A stretch of DNA of 7,600 nt from Anaerolineales bacterium UBA6128 (GCA_002423325.1 DIVQ01000070.1:504-8103), one strand, 5' to 3'; shown: positions 1-5,881, counted from the stretch's first letter. The notes: generated by a model from the sequence alone, not told the origin. Numbers and translations: made by a program.

Positions 1-795
1 GCCGTGGGCGCCGCCATCCAGGCGGGCGTTCTGGGCGGCCAGGTGGACGACGTGCTGCTGCTGGATGTGACGCCGCTGACCCTGGGCATCGAGACCCTGG
101 GTGGCGTGGCCACGCCGCTGATCGAGCGCAACACCACTATCCCGACCAAAAAGAGCCAGATCTTTTCGACGGCCTCCGATAGCCAGACACAGGTGCAGAT
201 CAACGTCGTGCAGGGCGAGCGCCCCATGGCGGCAGACAACAAGTCGCTCGGCACCTTTAACCTGGACGGCATCCCGCCGGCGCCGCGCGGTATGCCGCAG
301 ATCGAAGTGACGTTTGATATCGACGCGGATGGCATCCTGCACGTGTCGGCCAAGGACAAGGCCACCGGACGCGAGCAAAAGATCACCATCACCGCGTCGA
401 GCGGATTGAACAAAGACGAGGTCGAGCGCATGGTCCGCGAGGCCGAAGCGCACGCCTCCGAAGATGAGAAGCGCAAGCAGGCCGCTGAGCAACGTAACAA
501 CGCCGACACGCTGGCCTTCCAGGCCGAGCGGACGCTCAAGGACCTTGGCGACAAGGTGCCGGCAGACGTTCGTAGCGATGTCGAGGCCAGGATCAACGAA
601 GTGCGTGAGGCCCTGAAGGGCAACGACACTGCCGAGATCGAGCGCACTGCCTCAATGCTGTCTGACGCGCTGCAAAAGGTGGGCGAAGCCGTGTACCAGC
701 AGCCTGGCGGCGAGCAGCCCGAAGGCGGCCCACAGGCCGGCCCTGAGGGTGGCGACGATGACGCGACCGTGGACGGCGAGTTCCGCGAGGTATAG
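1..795 (+). CDS. dnaK: Chaperone DnaK (Hsp70), C-terminal part; 5' end outside window
   Basis: The open frame enters from the left edge and gives the last 264 residues of DnaK, the ATP-driven cytosolic chaperone that works with DnaJ and GrpE. It starts in the last helix of the nucleotide-binding domain (GAAIQAGVLGG). Next come the hydrophobic interdomain linker DDVLLLD (window residues 16-22) and the beta-sandwich substrate-binding domain (DVTPLTLGIET, IERNTTIPTKK, VTFDIDADGILHVSAKDKATG). The charged alpha-helical lid follows (about residues 135-230). The tail is Gly/Glu/Asp-rich and ends DDDATVDGEFREV, the usual acidic Hsp70 end. All substrate-domain landmarks are intact and there is no frameshift. 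The upstream hrcA/grpE genes expected in this kind of cluster are outside the window. Identification is close to certain; only the 5' limit is unknown. Confidence 0.97.
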   Translation, partial: AVGAAIQAGVLGGQVDDVLLLDVTPLTLGIETLGGVATPLIERNTTIPTKKSQIFSTASDSQTQVQINVVQGERPMAADNKSLGTFNLDGIPPAPRGMPQIEVTFDIDADGILHVSAKDKATGREQKITITASSGLNKDEVERMVREAEAHASEDEKRKQAAEQRNNADTLAFQAERTLKDLGDKVPADVRSDVEARINEVREALKGNDTAEIERTASMLSDALQKVGEAVYQQPGGEQPEGGPQAGPEGGDDDATVDGEFREV

Positions 796-802
796 CACGC
801 GT

Positions 803-825
803 CGGGACGACCTCACGGTCGCCCG
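803..825 (+). terminator. Hairpin 8 nt after the dnaK stop codon
   Basis: CGGG (803-806) and CGACC (808-812) pair with GGTCG (817-821) and CCCG (822-825). This is a 9-bp GC-rich stem with one bulged A at 807 and a TCAC tetraloop. It starts 8 nt after the dnaK stop. No T-run follows, so it is not a classic intrinsic terminator. It may instead protect the dnaK mRNA 3' end or act together with the larger hairpin downstream. Confidence 0.45.
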
Positions 826-847
826 CATGGCTGAATAGACAGGTCAT

Positions 848-900
848 AGAGATCGGCGTTCCAGGCGCATTGATGGAGCGCCGGTCTCTTGTGGCTTGTT
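848..900 (+). terminator. Strong hairpin between dnaK and dnaJ, probable (attenuating) intrinsic terminator
   Basis: AGAGATCGGCGTTCCA (848-863) pairs with TGGAGCGCCGGTCTCT (874-889). The stem is 16 bp without bulges, with two G-U wobbles in RNA, closed by a 10-nt loop. A T-rich but interrupted stretch follows (TTGT, then CTTGTTTT up to 902). The stem is far longer than expected by chance, and the position after dnaK fits termination or read-through control. Because the T-tract is interrupted, termination may be partial, letting some dnaK transcripts continue into dnaJ. An alternative pairing exists inside it (GGCGC 864-868 with GCGCC 878-882). This is read from the sequence only. Confidence 0.6.
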
Positions 901-928
901 TTGACGTCCGGCCGCCCTGGAGTAGACT
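901..928 (+). promoter_or_regulatory. Candidate sigma70-type promoter for dnaJ-prmA-rsmE
   Basis: TTGACG (901-906, 5/6 to the -35 consensus), a 16-nt spacer and TAGACT (923-928, 4/6 to TATAAT). Transcription would start near 935, about 40 nt before the dnaJ start. The promoter abuts the terminator-like hairpin, the arrangement expected if dnaJ-prmA-rsmE can be transcribed without dnaK. No CIRCE element (inverted TTAGCACTC) is visible, so HrcA control of this internal promoter is not supported. Confidence 0.55.
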
Positions 929-976
929 GAGGGGCTTGATCCTGCAGTTTCACCATTCTCACCATGGAACAAGGGT

Positions 977-2101
977 ATGTCCTCTGAAAAGCGCGATTAT
1001 TACGATGTTCTGGGCGTGAGCCGCAACGCCGACAAGGACGAGTTGCGGTCTGCCTACCGCAAACTGGCCCTGCGCTATCACCCCGACAAGAACAAGGACA
1101 CCGACGCCGAGGTGCGCTTTAAAGAGATCAACGAAGCGTACGAGGTGCTGAACGACGACGAAAAGCGCAGCATGTACGACCGGTTCGGTCATGCGGGCGT
1201 CAACCAGAACGGCCAGGCAGGCGGCTTTGGCTTTGGCGGCTTTGGCGACATCTTTGAGGATCTCTTTGGCTTTGGCGCGCAGCGTTCGGCACGCCAGGGG
1301 CCCCTACGCGGCGCCGACCTGCGCTATGACCTCGAGATTAGCTTTGAGGAAGCCATCTTTGGCGTCACCAAAGAGATCGAGGTGTCGCGCCACGAGACCT
1401 GCCCCACCTGCAATGGCAGCGGCGCGGAGCCCGGCACTACGCCGGTGCGCTGCCCGGAGTGCAACGGCACCGGCCAGGTGCGTCGCGCCCAGCAATCGAT
1501 CTTTGGCTCGTTCGTCAACGTCACCACCTGCCCGCGTTGCGGCGGGCGTGGCGAAGTGGTGACCACCCCCTGCTCGCAGTGCCACGGCGCACAGCGCATC
1601 GAGAGCGCCCGCAAGCTCTCCGTCAACATCCCGGCGGGCGTCGACGACGGCACGCGCGTGCGGCTGAACGGCGAGGGCGAAGCCGGCGTGAACGGCGGAC
1701 CTGCGGGCAGCCTGTACGCGATCCTGCACGTCAAGCCCCACCGCTACTTTAGGCGGCGCGAGAACGACATCCTTCTCAATATGAACATCAACATGGTGCA
1801 GGCGGCTCTGGGCGATCAGATCGTGGTGCCCACGCTCGACGTGGAGGGCGAGACCAAGCTCAATATCCCTGCCGGCACGCAGACCGGCGCCGTGTTTCAC
1901 CTGAAATCCAAGGGCGTGCCCAAGCTGCGCGGCGCCGGCCGCGGCGACGAGATCGTCATCATCAACGTCGTGATCCCCACCAAGCTCGACGGCAAGCAGA
2001 AGGAACTGCTCAAGCAACTGGGGGAGACGCTGGGCAGCGATGTGACCCCTCAGGATGACAAGAACTTTTTGGGGCGTCTCAAAGACGTGCTGGGGCTGTA
2101 G
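977..2101 (+). CDS. dnaJ: Co-chaperone DnaJ (Hsp40, type I)
   Basis: 374 residues, the normal length for class A DnaJ, the cytosolic co-chaperone that stimulates DnaK ATP hydrolysis and delivers substrates. The J domain (about 6-70) starts RDYYDVLGVSR and holds the HPD triad at 35-37 (YHPDK). A Gly/Phe-rich linker runs about 71-100. The zinc-binding region has four cysteine pairs: C142/C145, C159/C162, C185/C188 and C199/C202. The first three are standard CxxCxGxG. The fourth is CSQCHGAQ, with Gln for the last Gly, but all eight zinc-ligand cysteines are present. The C-terminal substrate-binding domains follow (about 210-340, with GSLYAILHVKPHRYFRR and GDEIVIINVVIPTKL). The ATG at 977 gives the family N-terminus. 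Its only purine-rich element, AAGGG at 971-975, is too close for a good Shine-Dalgarno. prmA starts 1 nt after the stop, so the two are probably co-translated. Confidence 0.97.
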   Translation: MSSEKRDYYDVLGVSRNADKDELRSAYRKLALRYHPDKNKDTDAEVRFKEINEAYEVLNDDEKRSMYDRFGHAGVNQNGQAGGFGFGGFGDIFEDLFGFGAQRSARQGPLRGADLRYDLEISFEEAIFGVTKEIEVSRHETCPTCNGSGAEPGTTPVRCPECNGTGQVRRAQQSIFGSFVNVTTCPRCGGRGEVVTTPCSQCHGAQRIESARKLSVNIPAGVDDGTRVRLNGEGEAGVNGGPAGSLYAILHVKPHRYFRRRENDILLNMNINMVQAALGDQIVVPTLDVEGETKLNIPAGTQTGAVFHLKSKGVPKLRGAGRGDEIVIINVVIPTKLDGKQKELLKQLGETLGSDVTPQDDKNFLGRLKDVLGL

Positions 2102-2102
2102 C

Positions 2103-3020
2103 ATGACGGAAGAACCGAAGCGTTGGGTCGAGATCAGCGTGCAGGCCGACCGCGAGGCGGTCGACGACCTGGTGGGCCTTTTCAACCGCTCCTGCCGGGG
2201 CGGGGCCATCGTAGAGCAAAAGGTGGACGAACGCAGTGGCGACGCCGCGCTCTACACCACCGTCAAGGGCTTTTTGCCGACCGGGGACGAGGAAACGCTG
2301 CTCAAGCTCGAAGTGGCCCTGCTGCTGCTGGCGCGCGTAACGTCGATCTCGGAACCACGCGTGCGCACCCTCGAACCTGAGGATTGGGCCGAGTCGTGGA
2401 AGGCCTACTTTGAGCCCCAGCGCATCGGGCGGCACACCGCCATCGTGCCCACCTGGCGCGAATACAGCCCCCAGCCGGATGAGGTCGTGGTGCGCATCGA
2501 CCCCGGCATGGCCTTTGGCACGGGATTGCACGCCACGACGCGGCTCTGTCTCGTCGCGCTCGAGCGTTTGGCGCTGCCCGGCATGCGCGTGCTCGACGTG
2601 GGCACCGGGTCGGGCATCCTGGCCGTTGCCGCAGCGCTGCAGGGCGCCCGTACAGTGGATGCGCTCGACATCGACACCGTATCAGTCAGGGTGGCGCAGG
2701 ACAACATCGCGCTGAACGGCGTCGACGACCGCGTGCGGGTAGCGCGCGGCACACTCCGCGGCAGCGAGACCTCGGTAGAGGTGCCCGTGCATCCGGCCAG
2801 CGACTATGATCTGGTGCTCGCCAACATCCTGGCCGAAGTGATCATCGCGCTCGCGCCCGCCCTGGCGGAGGCGCTGGCGTCGGATGGCGCGCTGGTGGCC
2901 TCAGGCATCATCGGCGAAAAGGGCGACGCGGTCGCCGAGGCGCTGTCAGCAGCCGGCCTGGTCGTCAGTGAGCGCCTGGAAGAGAATGACTGGCTGGCCC
3001 TGATCGCGCACAAGGCGTAA
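2103..3020 (+). CDS. prmA: Ribosomal protein L11 methyltransferase PrmA
   Basis: 305 residues, typical for PrmA, which trimethylates amino groups of ribosomal protein L11 (uL11) using S-adenosylmethionine. The N-terminal L11-recognition domain (about 7-90) leads to the family signature EDWAESWK (93-100). The class I methyltransferase domain then shows IDPGMAFGTGLHATTR (132-147), SAM motif I VLDVGTGSGILA (153-164), the acidic loop ALDIDTVS (187-194) and the active-site-like NILAE (241-245). An in-frame ATG at 2055 lies inside dnaJ and would add 16 residues with no family match. The start at 2103 is preferred: it lies 1 nt after the dnaJ stop, with a weak GGGG (2092-2095) 7 nt upstream, and gives the normal N-terminus. 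The dnaJ-prmA-rsmE order is common in several phyla, which supports all three calls. Confidence 0.95.
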   Translation: MTEEPKRWVEISVQADREAVDDLVGLFNRSCRGGAIVEQKVDERSGDAALYTTVKGFLPTGDEETLLKLEVALLLLARVTSISEPRVRTLEPEDWAESWKAYFEPQRIGRHTAIVPTWREYSPQPDEVVVRIDPGMAFGTGLHATTRLCLVALERLALPGMRVLDVGTGSGILAVAAALQGARTVDALDIDTVSVRVAQDNIALNGVDDRVRVARGTLRGSETSVEVPVHPASDYDLVLANILAEVIIALAPALAEALASDGALVASGIIGEKGDAVAEALSAAGLVVSERLEENDWLALIAHKA

Positions 3021-3026
3021 AGCCCC

Positions 3027-3758
3027 ATGCAGCGCTTTTTCGTCCCTCCGGAGATCCTGGCCGCTGACCCGGTCGTGCTGAGCGGGCCGCTCGCGCACCA
3101 GCTCTGCCACGTGCTGCGGCTGGAGGCCGGCGCGCACATCGCCCTGCTCGACGACAGTGGCTGGGAGTACGCCGCCGAACTGCTGCACGTTACCCCACAA
3201 CGCACCGAGGCCCACATCATTGCCCGCACCCGGCCTGACACAGAGCCGCGCGTGCGCGTGACGCTGTACCAGGCGCTGGTGTCCGAGCAAAAGCTCGACT
3301 GGGTGTTGCAGAAGGGTACCGAGTTGGGCGTCAGCGCCTTTGTCCCCGTGGTGACGGCGCGCAGCCTGCCGGCGCGCGCCGGCGTCTCCAAGCTGGCGCG
3401 CTGGCGCCGCATCCTCACCGAGGCCGCCGAGCAGTCGGGCCGCACGCGCCTGCCGACGGTCGCTGCGCCGCAGCTACTGACCGGCTGCCTGCCGCCACCC
3501 CCCGAGACGCTGGCGCTGATGGGCGTCGCTGACGGCGAATGCACGCCGCTGCCCGAGGTGCTGCGTGGCGTGCCCCAACGATCTGCGTCGCTGGCGCTGT
3601 TCATCGGCCCTGAGGGCGGCTTTGCGCCGGACGAAGTCGAGCGGGCGCGCGCCGTGGGCGTTCGAATGGTCTCGTTCGGGCCGCGCACGCTGCGCACCGA
3701 GACGGCCGGCCTGGCGGCCGTGGCCGCGCTGATGTGCACACTCGGCGAGTGGGAATAG
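3027..3758 (+). CDS. rsmE: 16S rRNA (uracil-1498-N3)-methyltransferase RsmE
   Basis: 243 residues, the usual size for RsmE, a SPOUT-fold (trefoil-knot) enzyme that makes m3U1498 in the 30S decoding region. An N-terminal PUA-like part (MQRFFVPPE to about 70, with the HQLCHVLRL segment at 24-32) precedes the methyltransferase domain. Diagnostic motifs are LVSEQKLDWVLQKGTELGV (84-102), RWRRILTEAAEQSGRTRLP (125-143), LFIGPEGGFAPDE (191-203) and the knot sequence FGPRTLRTETAGLAAVAAL (217-235). The ATG at 3027 lies 6 nt after the prmA stop; AAGG at 3012-3015, inside the prmA end, is the nearest ribosome-binding sequence. It is the last gene of the dnaJ-prmA-rsmE unit. No clear terminator hairpin follows it before the next promoter. 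Confidence 0.95.
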   Translation: MQRFFVPPEILAADPVVLSGPLAHQLCHVLRLEAGAHIALLDDSGWEYAAELLHVTPQRTEAHIIARTRPDTEPRVRVTLYQALVSEQKLDWVLQKGTELGVSAFVPVVTARSLPARAGVSKLARWRRILTEAAEQSGRTRLPTVAAPQLLTGCLPPPPETLALMGVADGECTPLPEVLRGVPQRSASLALFIGPEGGFAPDEVERARAVGVRMVSFGPRTLRTETAGLAAVAALMCTLGEWE

Positions 3759-3814
3759 GTCCTCAGAGCCAGCACCAGAGACGCGTCGGATCGCTTCCCC
3801 GTCAGCGCGAGTTG

Positions 3815-3823
3815 TGCTAGAAT
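3815..3823 (+). promoter_or_regulatory. Extended -10 promoter for the MNT/HEPN module
   Basis: TGCTAGAAT matches the extended -10 form TGnTATAAT at all but one base. No good -35 box is seen at the usual distance (TTCCCC, 3795-3800, is poor), which is acceptable for an extended -10 promoter. The start would be near 3830, about 34 nt before the nucleotidyltransferase ATG. This gives the module transcription separate from rsmE. Confidence 0.55.
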
Positions 3824-3863
3824 GCCCCTGCGTTGTTAGGTGCGACCGGCGCGGAGAACGCTC

Positions 3864-4169
3864 ATGTCAGACTCTGTCTTTGACGGCATCGGTACAGAAC
3901 GAGTCGTGCAGTTTTGCCGCGAGAACCAGATCAAGCGGCTCTCACTGTTTGGCTCGGCGCAGCGACACGAACTGCGCCCTAGCAGCGACATCGATCTGCT
4001 GGTAGAGTTTCACGAAGGGCACGTGCCCAGCCTGTTCGGCCTGATCCGCATGCAGACTGTGCTTACCGCGATGCTCGGATGCCAGGTCGATCTGCGCACG
4101 GCCGAAGATCTCAGCCGCTACTTCCGCGACGAGGTCGTGCGGACGGCAGAGGTGCAGTATGAGGCGTGA
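3864..4169 (+). CDS. MNT-family nucleotidyltransferase (MntA-like antitoxin)
   Basis: 101 residues, the size of the minimal nucleotidyltransferase (MNT) proteins paired with HEPN partners. The polymerase-beta signature GSX10DXD is exact: G30-S31, ten residues, then D42-I-D44 (SDIDLLVEF). The third metal-binding carboxylate is likely D76 (CQVDLRT). The helical C-terminus (EDLSRYFRDEVVRTAEVQYEA) is typical. In studied MntA/HepT pairs the MNT protein neutralises the HEPN RNase by adding AMP units to a tyrosine; that role here is inference from the family. The ATG at 3864 is chosen because GGAG (3853-3856) lies 7 nt upstream; an in-frame GTG at 3840 would add 8 residues without a ribosome site. 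Its end overlaps the HEPN start by 11 nt, suggesting coupled translation. The gene looks intact although its partner is not. Confidence 0.88.
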   Translation: MSDSVFDGIGTERVVQFCRENQIKRLSLFGSAQRHELRPSSDIDLLVEFHEGHVPSLFGLIRMQTVLTAMLGCQVDLRTAEDLSRYFRDEVVRTAEVQYEA

Positions 4170-4498
4170 GGACCAGGTCCGTCTGCGCCACATGCTGGAC
4201 GCCGCCATACAGGCGCGTCAGTTCCTGGGGCAGACCACGCTAGAGGACTTTGCGGCCAGCCCATTACTGGGCAACGCCGTTGTGCACTCGCTCGAGATCA
4301 TCGGCGAGGCTGGGGCTCAGGTATCCACGGGTCTCAAGCAGGCACCCCGAGATTGAGTGGGCGGTCATCGTTGCCATGCGCAACCGACTGATCCACGCCT
4401 GTTTTGACGTCAACTACGAGACCGTCTGGCGGACCGTCAACGAGGACTTGCCACTGCTCATAGACCGGTTGACGGCGCTCATCAACACGCTCTCGTAG
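4159..4498 (+). pseudogene. HEPN-domain (DUF86/HepT-like) toxin gene, frameshifted
   Basis: Two adjacent frames together make one HEPN toxin of about 112 residues. The first (4159-4356) gives the N-terminal half with LDAAIQARQFL and NAVVHSLEIIGEAGAQVSTGLKQ, then runs into APRD and a TGA at 4354-4356. The family sequence resumes one frame over at 4343 (HPEIEWAVIVAMRNRLIH) and continues through VWRTVNEDLPLLIDRL to a TAG at 4496-4498. The break is near 4342: one extra base or two missing bases. Alignment to my memory of the family (S-x-x-L-x-x-x-HPEI-x-W) fits a 2-nt deletion slightly better. The catalytic RX4H (R at 4379-4381, H at 4394-4396) is kept, but the usual following X-Tyr is Ala-Cys (TGT, 4400-4402). 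The truncated 65-residue product lacks the catalytic motif. A sequencing or assembly error or a programmed shift cannot be excluded from this read. Confidence 0.82.
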
Positions 4499-4500
4499 CA

Positions 4501-4543
4501 CCCTCTTGGCACCCTCGCAGCCACCGTCCTGCCAAGCGGAGGG
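4501..4543. terminator. Inverted repeat between convergent genes, possible bidirectional terminator
   Basis: CTTGGCA (4505-4511) pairs with TGCCAAG (4530-4536), extended by CCCT (4501-4504) with AGGG (4540-4543) across a 3-nt bulge; the loop is 18 nt. It fills the gap between the HEPN remnant stop and the stop codon of the oppositely oriented lipoprotein gene, the usual place for a shared terminator. Neither strand has a proper T-run after it, so the call is tentative. Confidence 0.4.
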
Positions 4544-5728
4544 TTACTTGATCTCGACCTGATAGTCCACTGGCACCAACTGGATCCAGGTCTGGCCCGG
4601 CTTGAGCGGCACCTCCGCGCCCGTGGCATCATAGTACAGGATCGGCTCGTTGGCCGCGGTGCGTTTCCAGGTCACTTCTTGCACCACCCCGTCGCGCAAG
4701 AGCTGTGCGCGCCCCTCGCCGGTCATCACGATGTCGATGGCCGTGCTGCCCAACGAATCCTCCACGATGTCGGTCTTTTTGTGCTCGGTGTAAAAGACGA
4801 TCACGTTCTCGGCGCCAATCTGCGCGCCCGTCAGACCCTCCAGGTGCGGCGCGCCCTGCATCGTGCGCAGATAGCGCCCACTGGTAGCATCGTAAGCCCA
4901 GTCCACCACGCACAGTTGCGGGTAGGGGATATGGATGCTGTTGGCTGGCTGCCCGGCCGGCGCGGTCGCGTCAAACGAGTAGCCGCTGGTCAGCTTGCCA
5001 CGCTCGAGGTTCCTGGCCGTCAGGTACGCGTGCAGCCGCTCTACGGACGTATACATTCTGCTGCGCCAGTCGTGATCGGCCAGCACGCTGTAGGGCTCGT
5101 GATGGTAATACTCGTCCAGGTCCACAAAGCCGGCCTGCGCGATCAGCCATCGGATGTGGTCGCTGGCGCCGCTGTGCACCGCGGCCGCGTCGTACTGCGG
5201 CACGATCTCGAGCGTGCTCAGGCGCGCGCTGCGGATGGGGCGGATCTGATCGACGTTCGTGCCCAGGTAGAGCGCCGTGAAGCGCGTCAACGTCCAGCCG
5301 TCCATGATCTCTTCATAGACGATATCGGCGAGTCCCAGGCCATCCTGCGGACGCGCCGTAGTATCGTTGCCAATGCGCACGGCCAGGATGCGCCGCTCCA
5401 GCAGGGCCGGGTCGCTGACCGACAGCCCGGTGAGCGGATTGGCGTTGGCGTTCACGGTCGGCGTAGGGCTCGCGGTGGGCAGCAGCGTGGCTGTCGGGGC
5501 CACCGGCGTGAGCGTGGGCACCAAGGTGACGGTGGGCGCCGGCGTGGCGGTCGCCACCGGCGTAAAGGTGGGCCGCGGCGTGCGTGTGGCGGGCGGCACC
5601 GTCGGGACCTCTGGCGTGGGGGTGGCCGACTTGCAGCCGGCCAATGCGAACGCGCCCGAGAGCACAACGGCGATCAGCAGGATGCTCACACACCGGCGGC
5701 GCGTGTTGCGGGAGCAGTCATCAAGCAT
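4544..5728 (-). CDS. DUF3048 (YerB-like) lipoprotein with Thr/Pro-rich linker
   Basis: 394 residues. The N-terminus has charged residues (NTRRR), a hydrophobic stretch (CVSILLIAVVLSGAFALA) and a lipobox LAGC at 29-32, so the mature protein should be lipid-anchored at Cys32 outside the membrane. A low-complexity Thr/Pro linker runs about 33-92. The DUF3048 N-domain begins at NPLTGL (97) and carries RPQDGLGLADIVYEE, TRFTALYLG, IRPIRSARLSTLE and AAAVHSGAS. The DUF3048 C-domain carries VDWAYDATSGRYLR, GAENVIVFYTEH, DIVMTGEGRAQLLRDG, VTWKRT and PLKPGQTWIQLVP. The biochemical function of this family is not established as far as I know, so none is assigned. The frame stays open to 5947, but the ATG at 5728 is preferred: GGAGGA (5736-5741) lies 7 nt upstream, and it places the signal peptide at the N-terminus. 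It is divergent from panB and convergent with the toxin-antitoxin remnant. Confidence 0.92.
   Translation of the reverse strand: MLDDCSRNTRRRCVSILLIAVVLSGAFALAGCKSATPTPEVPTVPPATRTPRPTFTPVATATPAPTVTLVPTLTPVAPTATLLPTASPTPTVNANANPLTGLSVSDPALLERRILAVRIGNDTTARPQDGLGLADIVYEEIMDGWTLTRFTALYLGTNVDQIRPIRSARLSTLEIVPQYDAAAVHSGASDHIRWLIAQAGFVDLDEYYHHEPYSVLADHDWRSRMYTSVERLHAYLTARNLERGKLTSGYSFDATAPAGQPANSIHIPYPQLCVVDWAYDATSGRYLRTMQGAPHLEGLTGAQIGAENVIVFYTEHKKTDIVEDSLGSTAIDIVMTGEGRAQLLRDGVVQEVTWKRTAANEPILYYDATGAEVPLKPGQTWIQLVPVDYQVEIK
5450..5632 (-). repeat. Degenerate Thr/Pro-coding repeats (lipoprotein linker)
   Basis: About 61 codons following the lipid-anchor Cys encode an irregular run of Thr, Pro, Val and Ala (TPTPEVP, TRTPRPTFTP, TLTPVAPTAT, ASPTPTV). 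At DNA level short units recur; for example GCCACCGGCGT followed after a few bases by GTGGGC appears twice on the + strand (near 5499 and 5552). It most likely acts as an extended tether between the membrane anchor and the DUF3048 domains. Such Thr/Pro linkers are frequent in surface lipoproteins of Chloroflexota. Confidence 0.8.
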
Positions 5729-5741
5729 GGAGGCTTCCTCC
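5729..5741 (-). promoter_or_regulatory. Ribosome-binding site of the lipoprotein gene inside a small hairpin
   Basis: On the - strand GGAGGA (complement of 5736-5741) is a strong Shine-Dalgarno 7 nt before the ATG. Its GGAGG is followed by AAG and then CCTCC (complement of 5729-5733), a perfect 5-bp stem with a 3-nt loop touching the start codon. The site decides the start at 5728. Whether the small stem actually lowers translation is unknown. Confidence 0.65.
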
Positions 5742-5764
5742 GCAGAATAGTCGGGTACGCGGCG

Positions 5765-5773
5765 ATTATAGCA
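5765..5773 (-). promoter_or_regulatory. Extended -10 promoter for the DUF3048 lipoprotein
   Basis: The complement reads TGCTATAAT, a perfect extended -10 (TGnTATAAT). The best -35 candidate is weak (TTCCCG, complement of 5789-5794, spacer 18). Transcription would start near 5758, giving a leader of about 30 nt. Confidence 0.65.
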
Positions 5774-5788
5774 TACAGGACGCTGGCG

Positions 5789-5806
5789 CGGGAAAGGGAG
5801 TTCCCG
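5789..5806. promoter_or_regulatory. Perfect palindrome at the -35 position of the lipoprotein promoter, possible operator
   Basis: CGGGAA-AGGGAG-TTCCCG: 6-bp arms around a 6-bp centre. One arm coincides with the -35 region of the leftward promoter and the whole lies about 48 bp upstream of the panB -35. Placement fits an operator for a dimeric regulator, but a 6-bp arm could arise by chance and no regulator gene is nearby. Confidence 0.35.
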
Positions 5807-5853
5807 ACGATGAGGACCGATCGCGAAGCAGGGGTGCGCGCTGTCGCGGGCGG

Positions 5854-5881
5854 TTGACACCCCATACAGCCTGTGCATAAT
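5854..5881 (+). promoter_or_regulatory. Sigma70-type promoter for panB
   Basis: TTGACA (5854-5859, perfect -35), a 16-nt spacer and CATAAT (5876-5881, 5/6 to the -10 consensus). Transcription would start near 5888, about 27 nt before the panB ATG. This is the best-matching promoter in the window. Confidence 0.75.

Noticed and set aside
796..976. CIRCE heat-shock operator (HrcA site) upstream of dnaJ
   Set aside because: No TTAGCACTC/GAGTGCTAA inverted repeat is present; the hairpins found have unrelated sequences. A CIRCE could still lie upstream of the window.
2055..2102. N-terminal extension of prmA starting inside dnaJ
   Set aside because: The extra 16 residues match nothing in PrmA proteins, and the ATG at 2103 sits at the normal position after the dnaJ stop.
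1304..2209. A 301-codon - strand frame opposite dnaJ
   Set aside because: Shadow of dnaJ; composition is His/Ala/Val/Arg-rich with no domain, and it runs through the dnaJ-prmA junction.
2804..3775. A 323-codon - strand frame opposite prmA/rsmE
   Set aside because: Shadow of rsmE; Ser/Arg/Ala-rich with no recognisable motif, while the + strand encodes a full set of RsmE motifs.
5434..5452. NPLTGL in the lipoprotein as an LPxTG-like sortase signal
   Set aside because: It sits in the middle of the protein at the start of the DUF3048 domain, with no following membrane segment and positive tail; NPLTG is a normal opening of DUF3048 domains.
5367..5750. A + strand frame with a striking Val/Gly repeat (VGVGLAVG, VGAGVAVATGVKVG) resembling a repeat protein
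   Set aside because: It is the exact complement of the Thr/Pro-coding linker of the lipoprotein: Thr/Pro codons read backwards give Gly/Val/Arg codons.
4679..5857. A 392-codon open frame on the + strand, antisense to the lipoprotein gene
   Set aside because: It exists because of high GC and codon bias of the real - strand gene. Its translation is Arg/Gly/His-rich with no recognisable domain, whereas the opposite strand gives a clear signal peptide and DUF3048 motifs.
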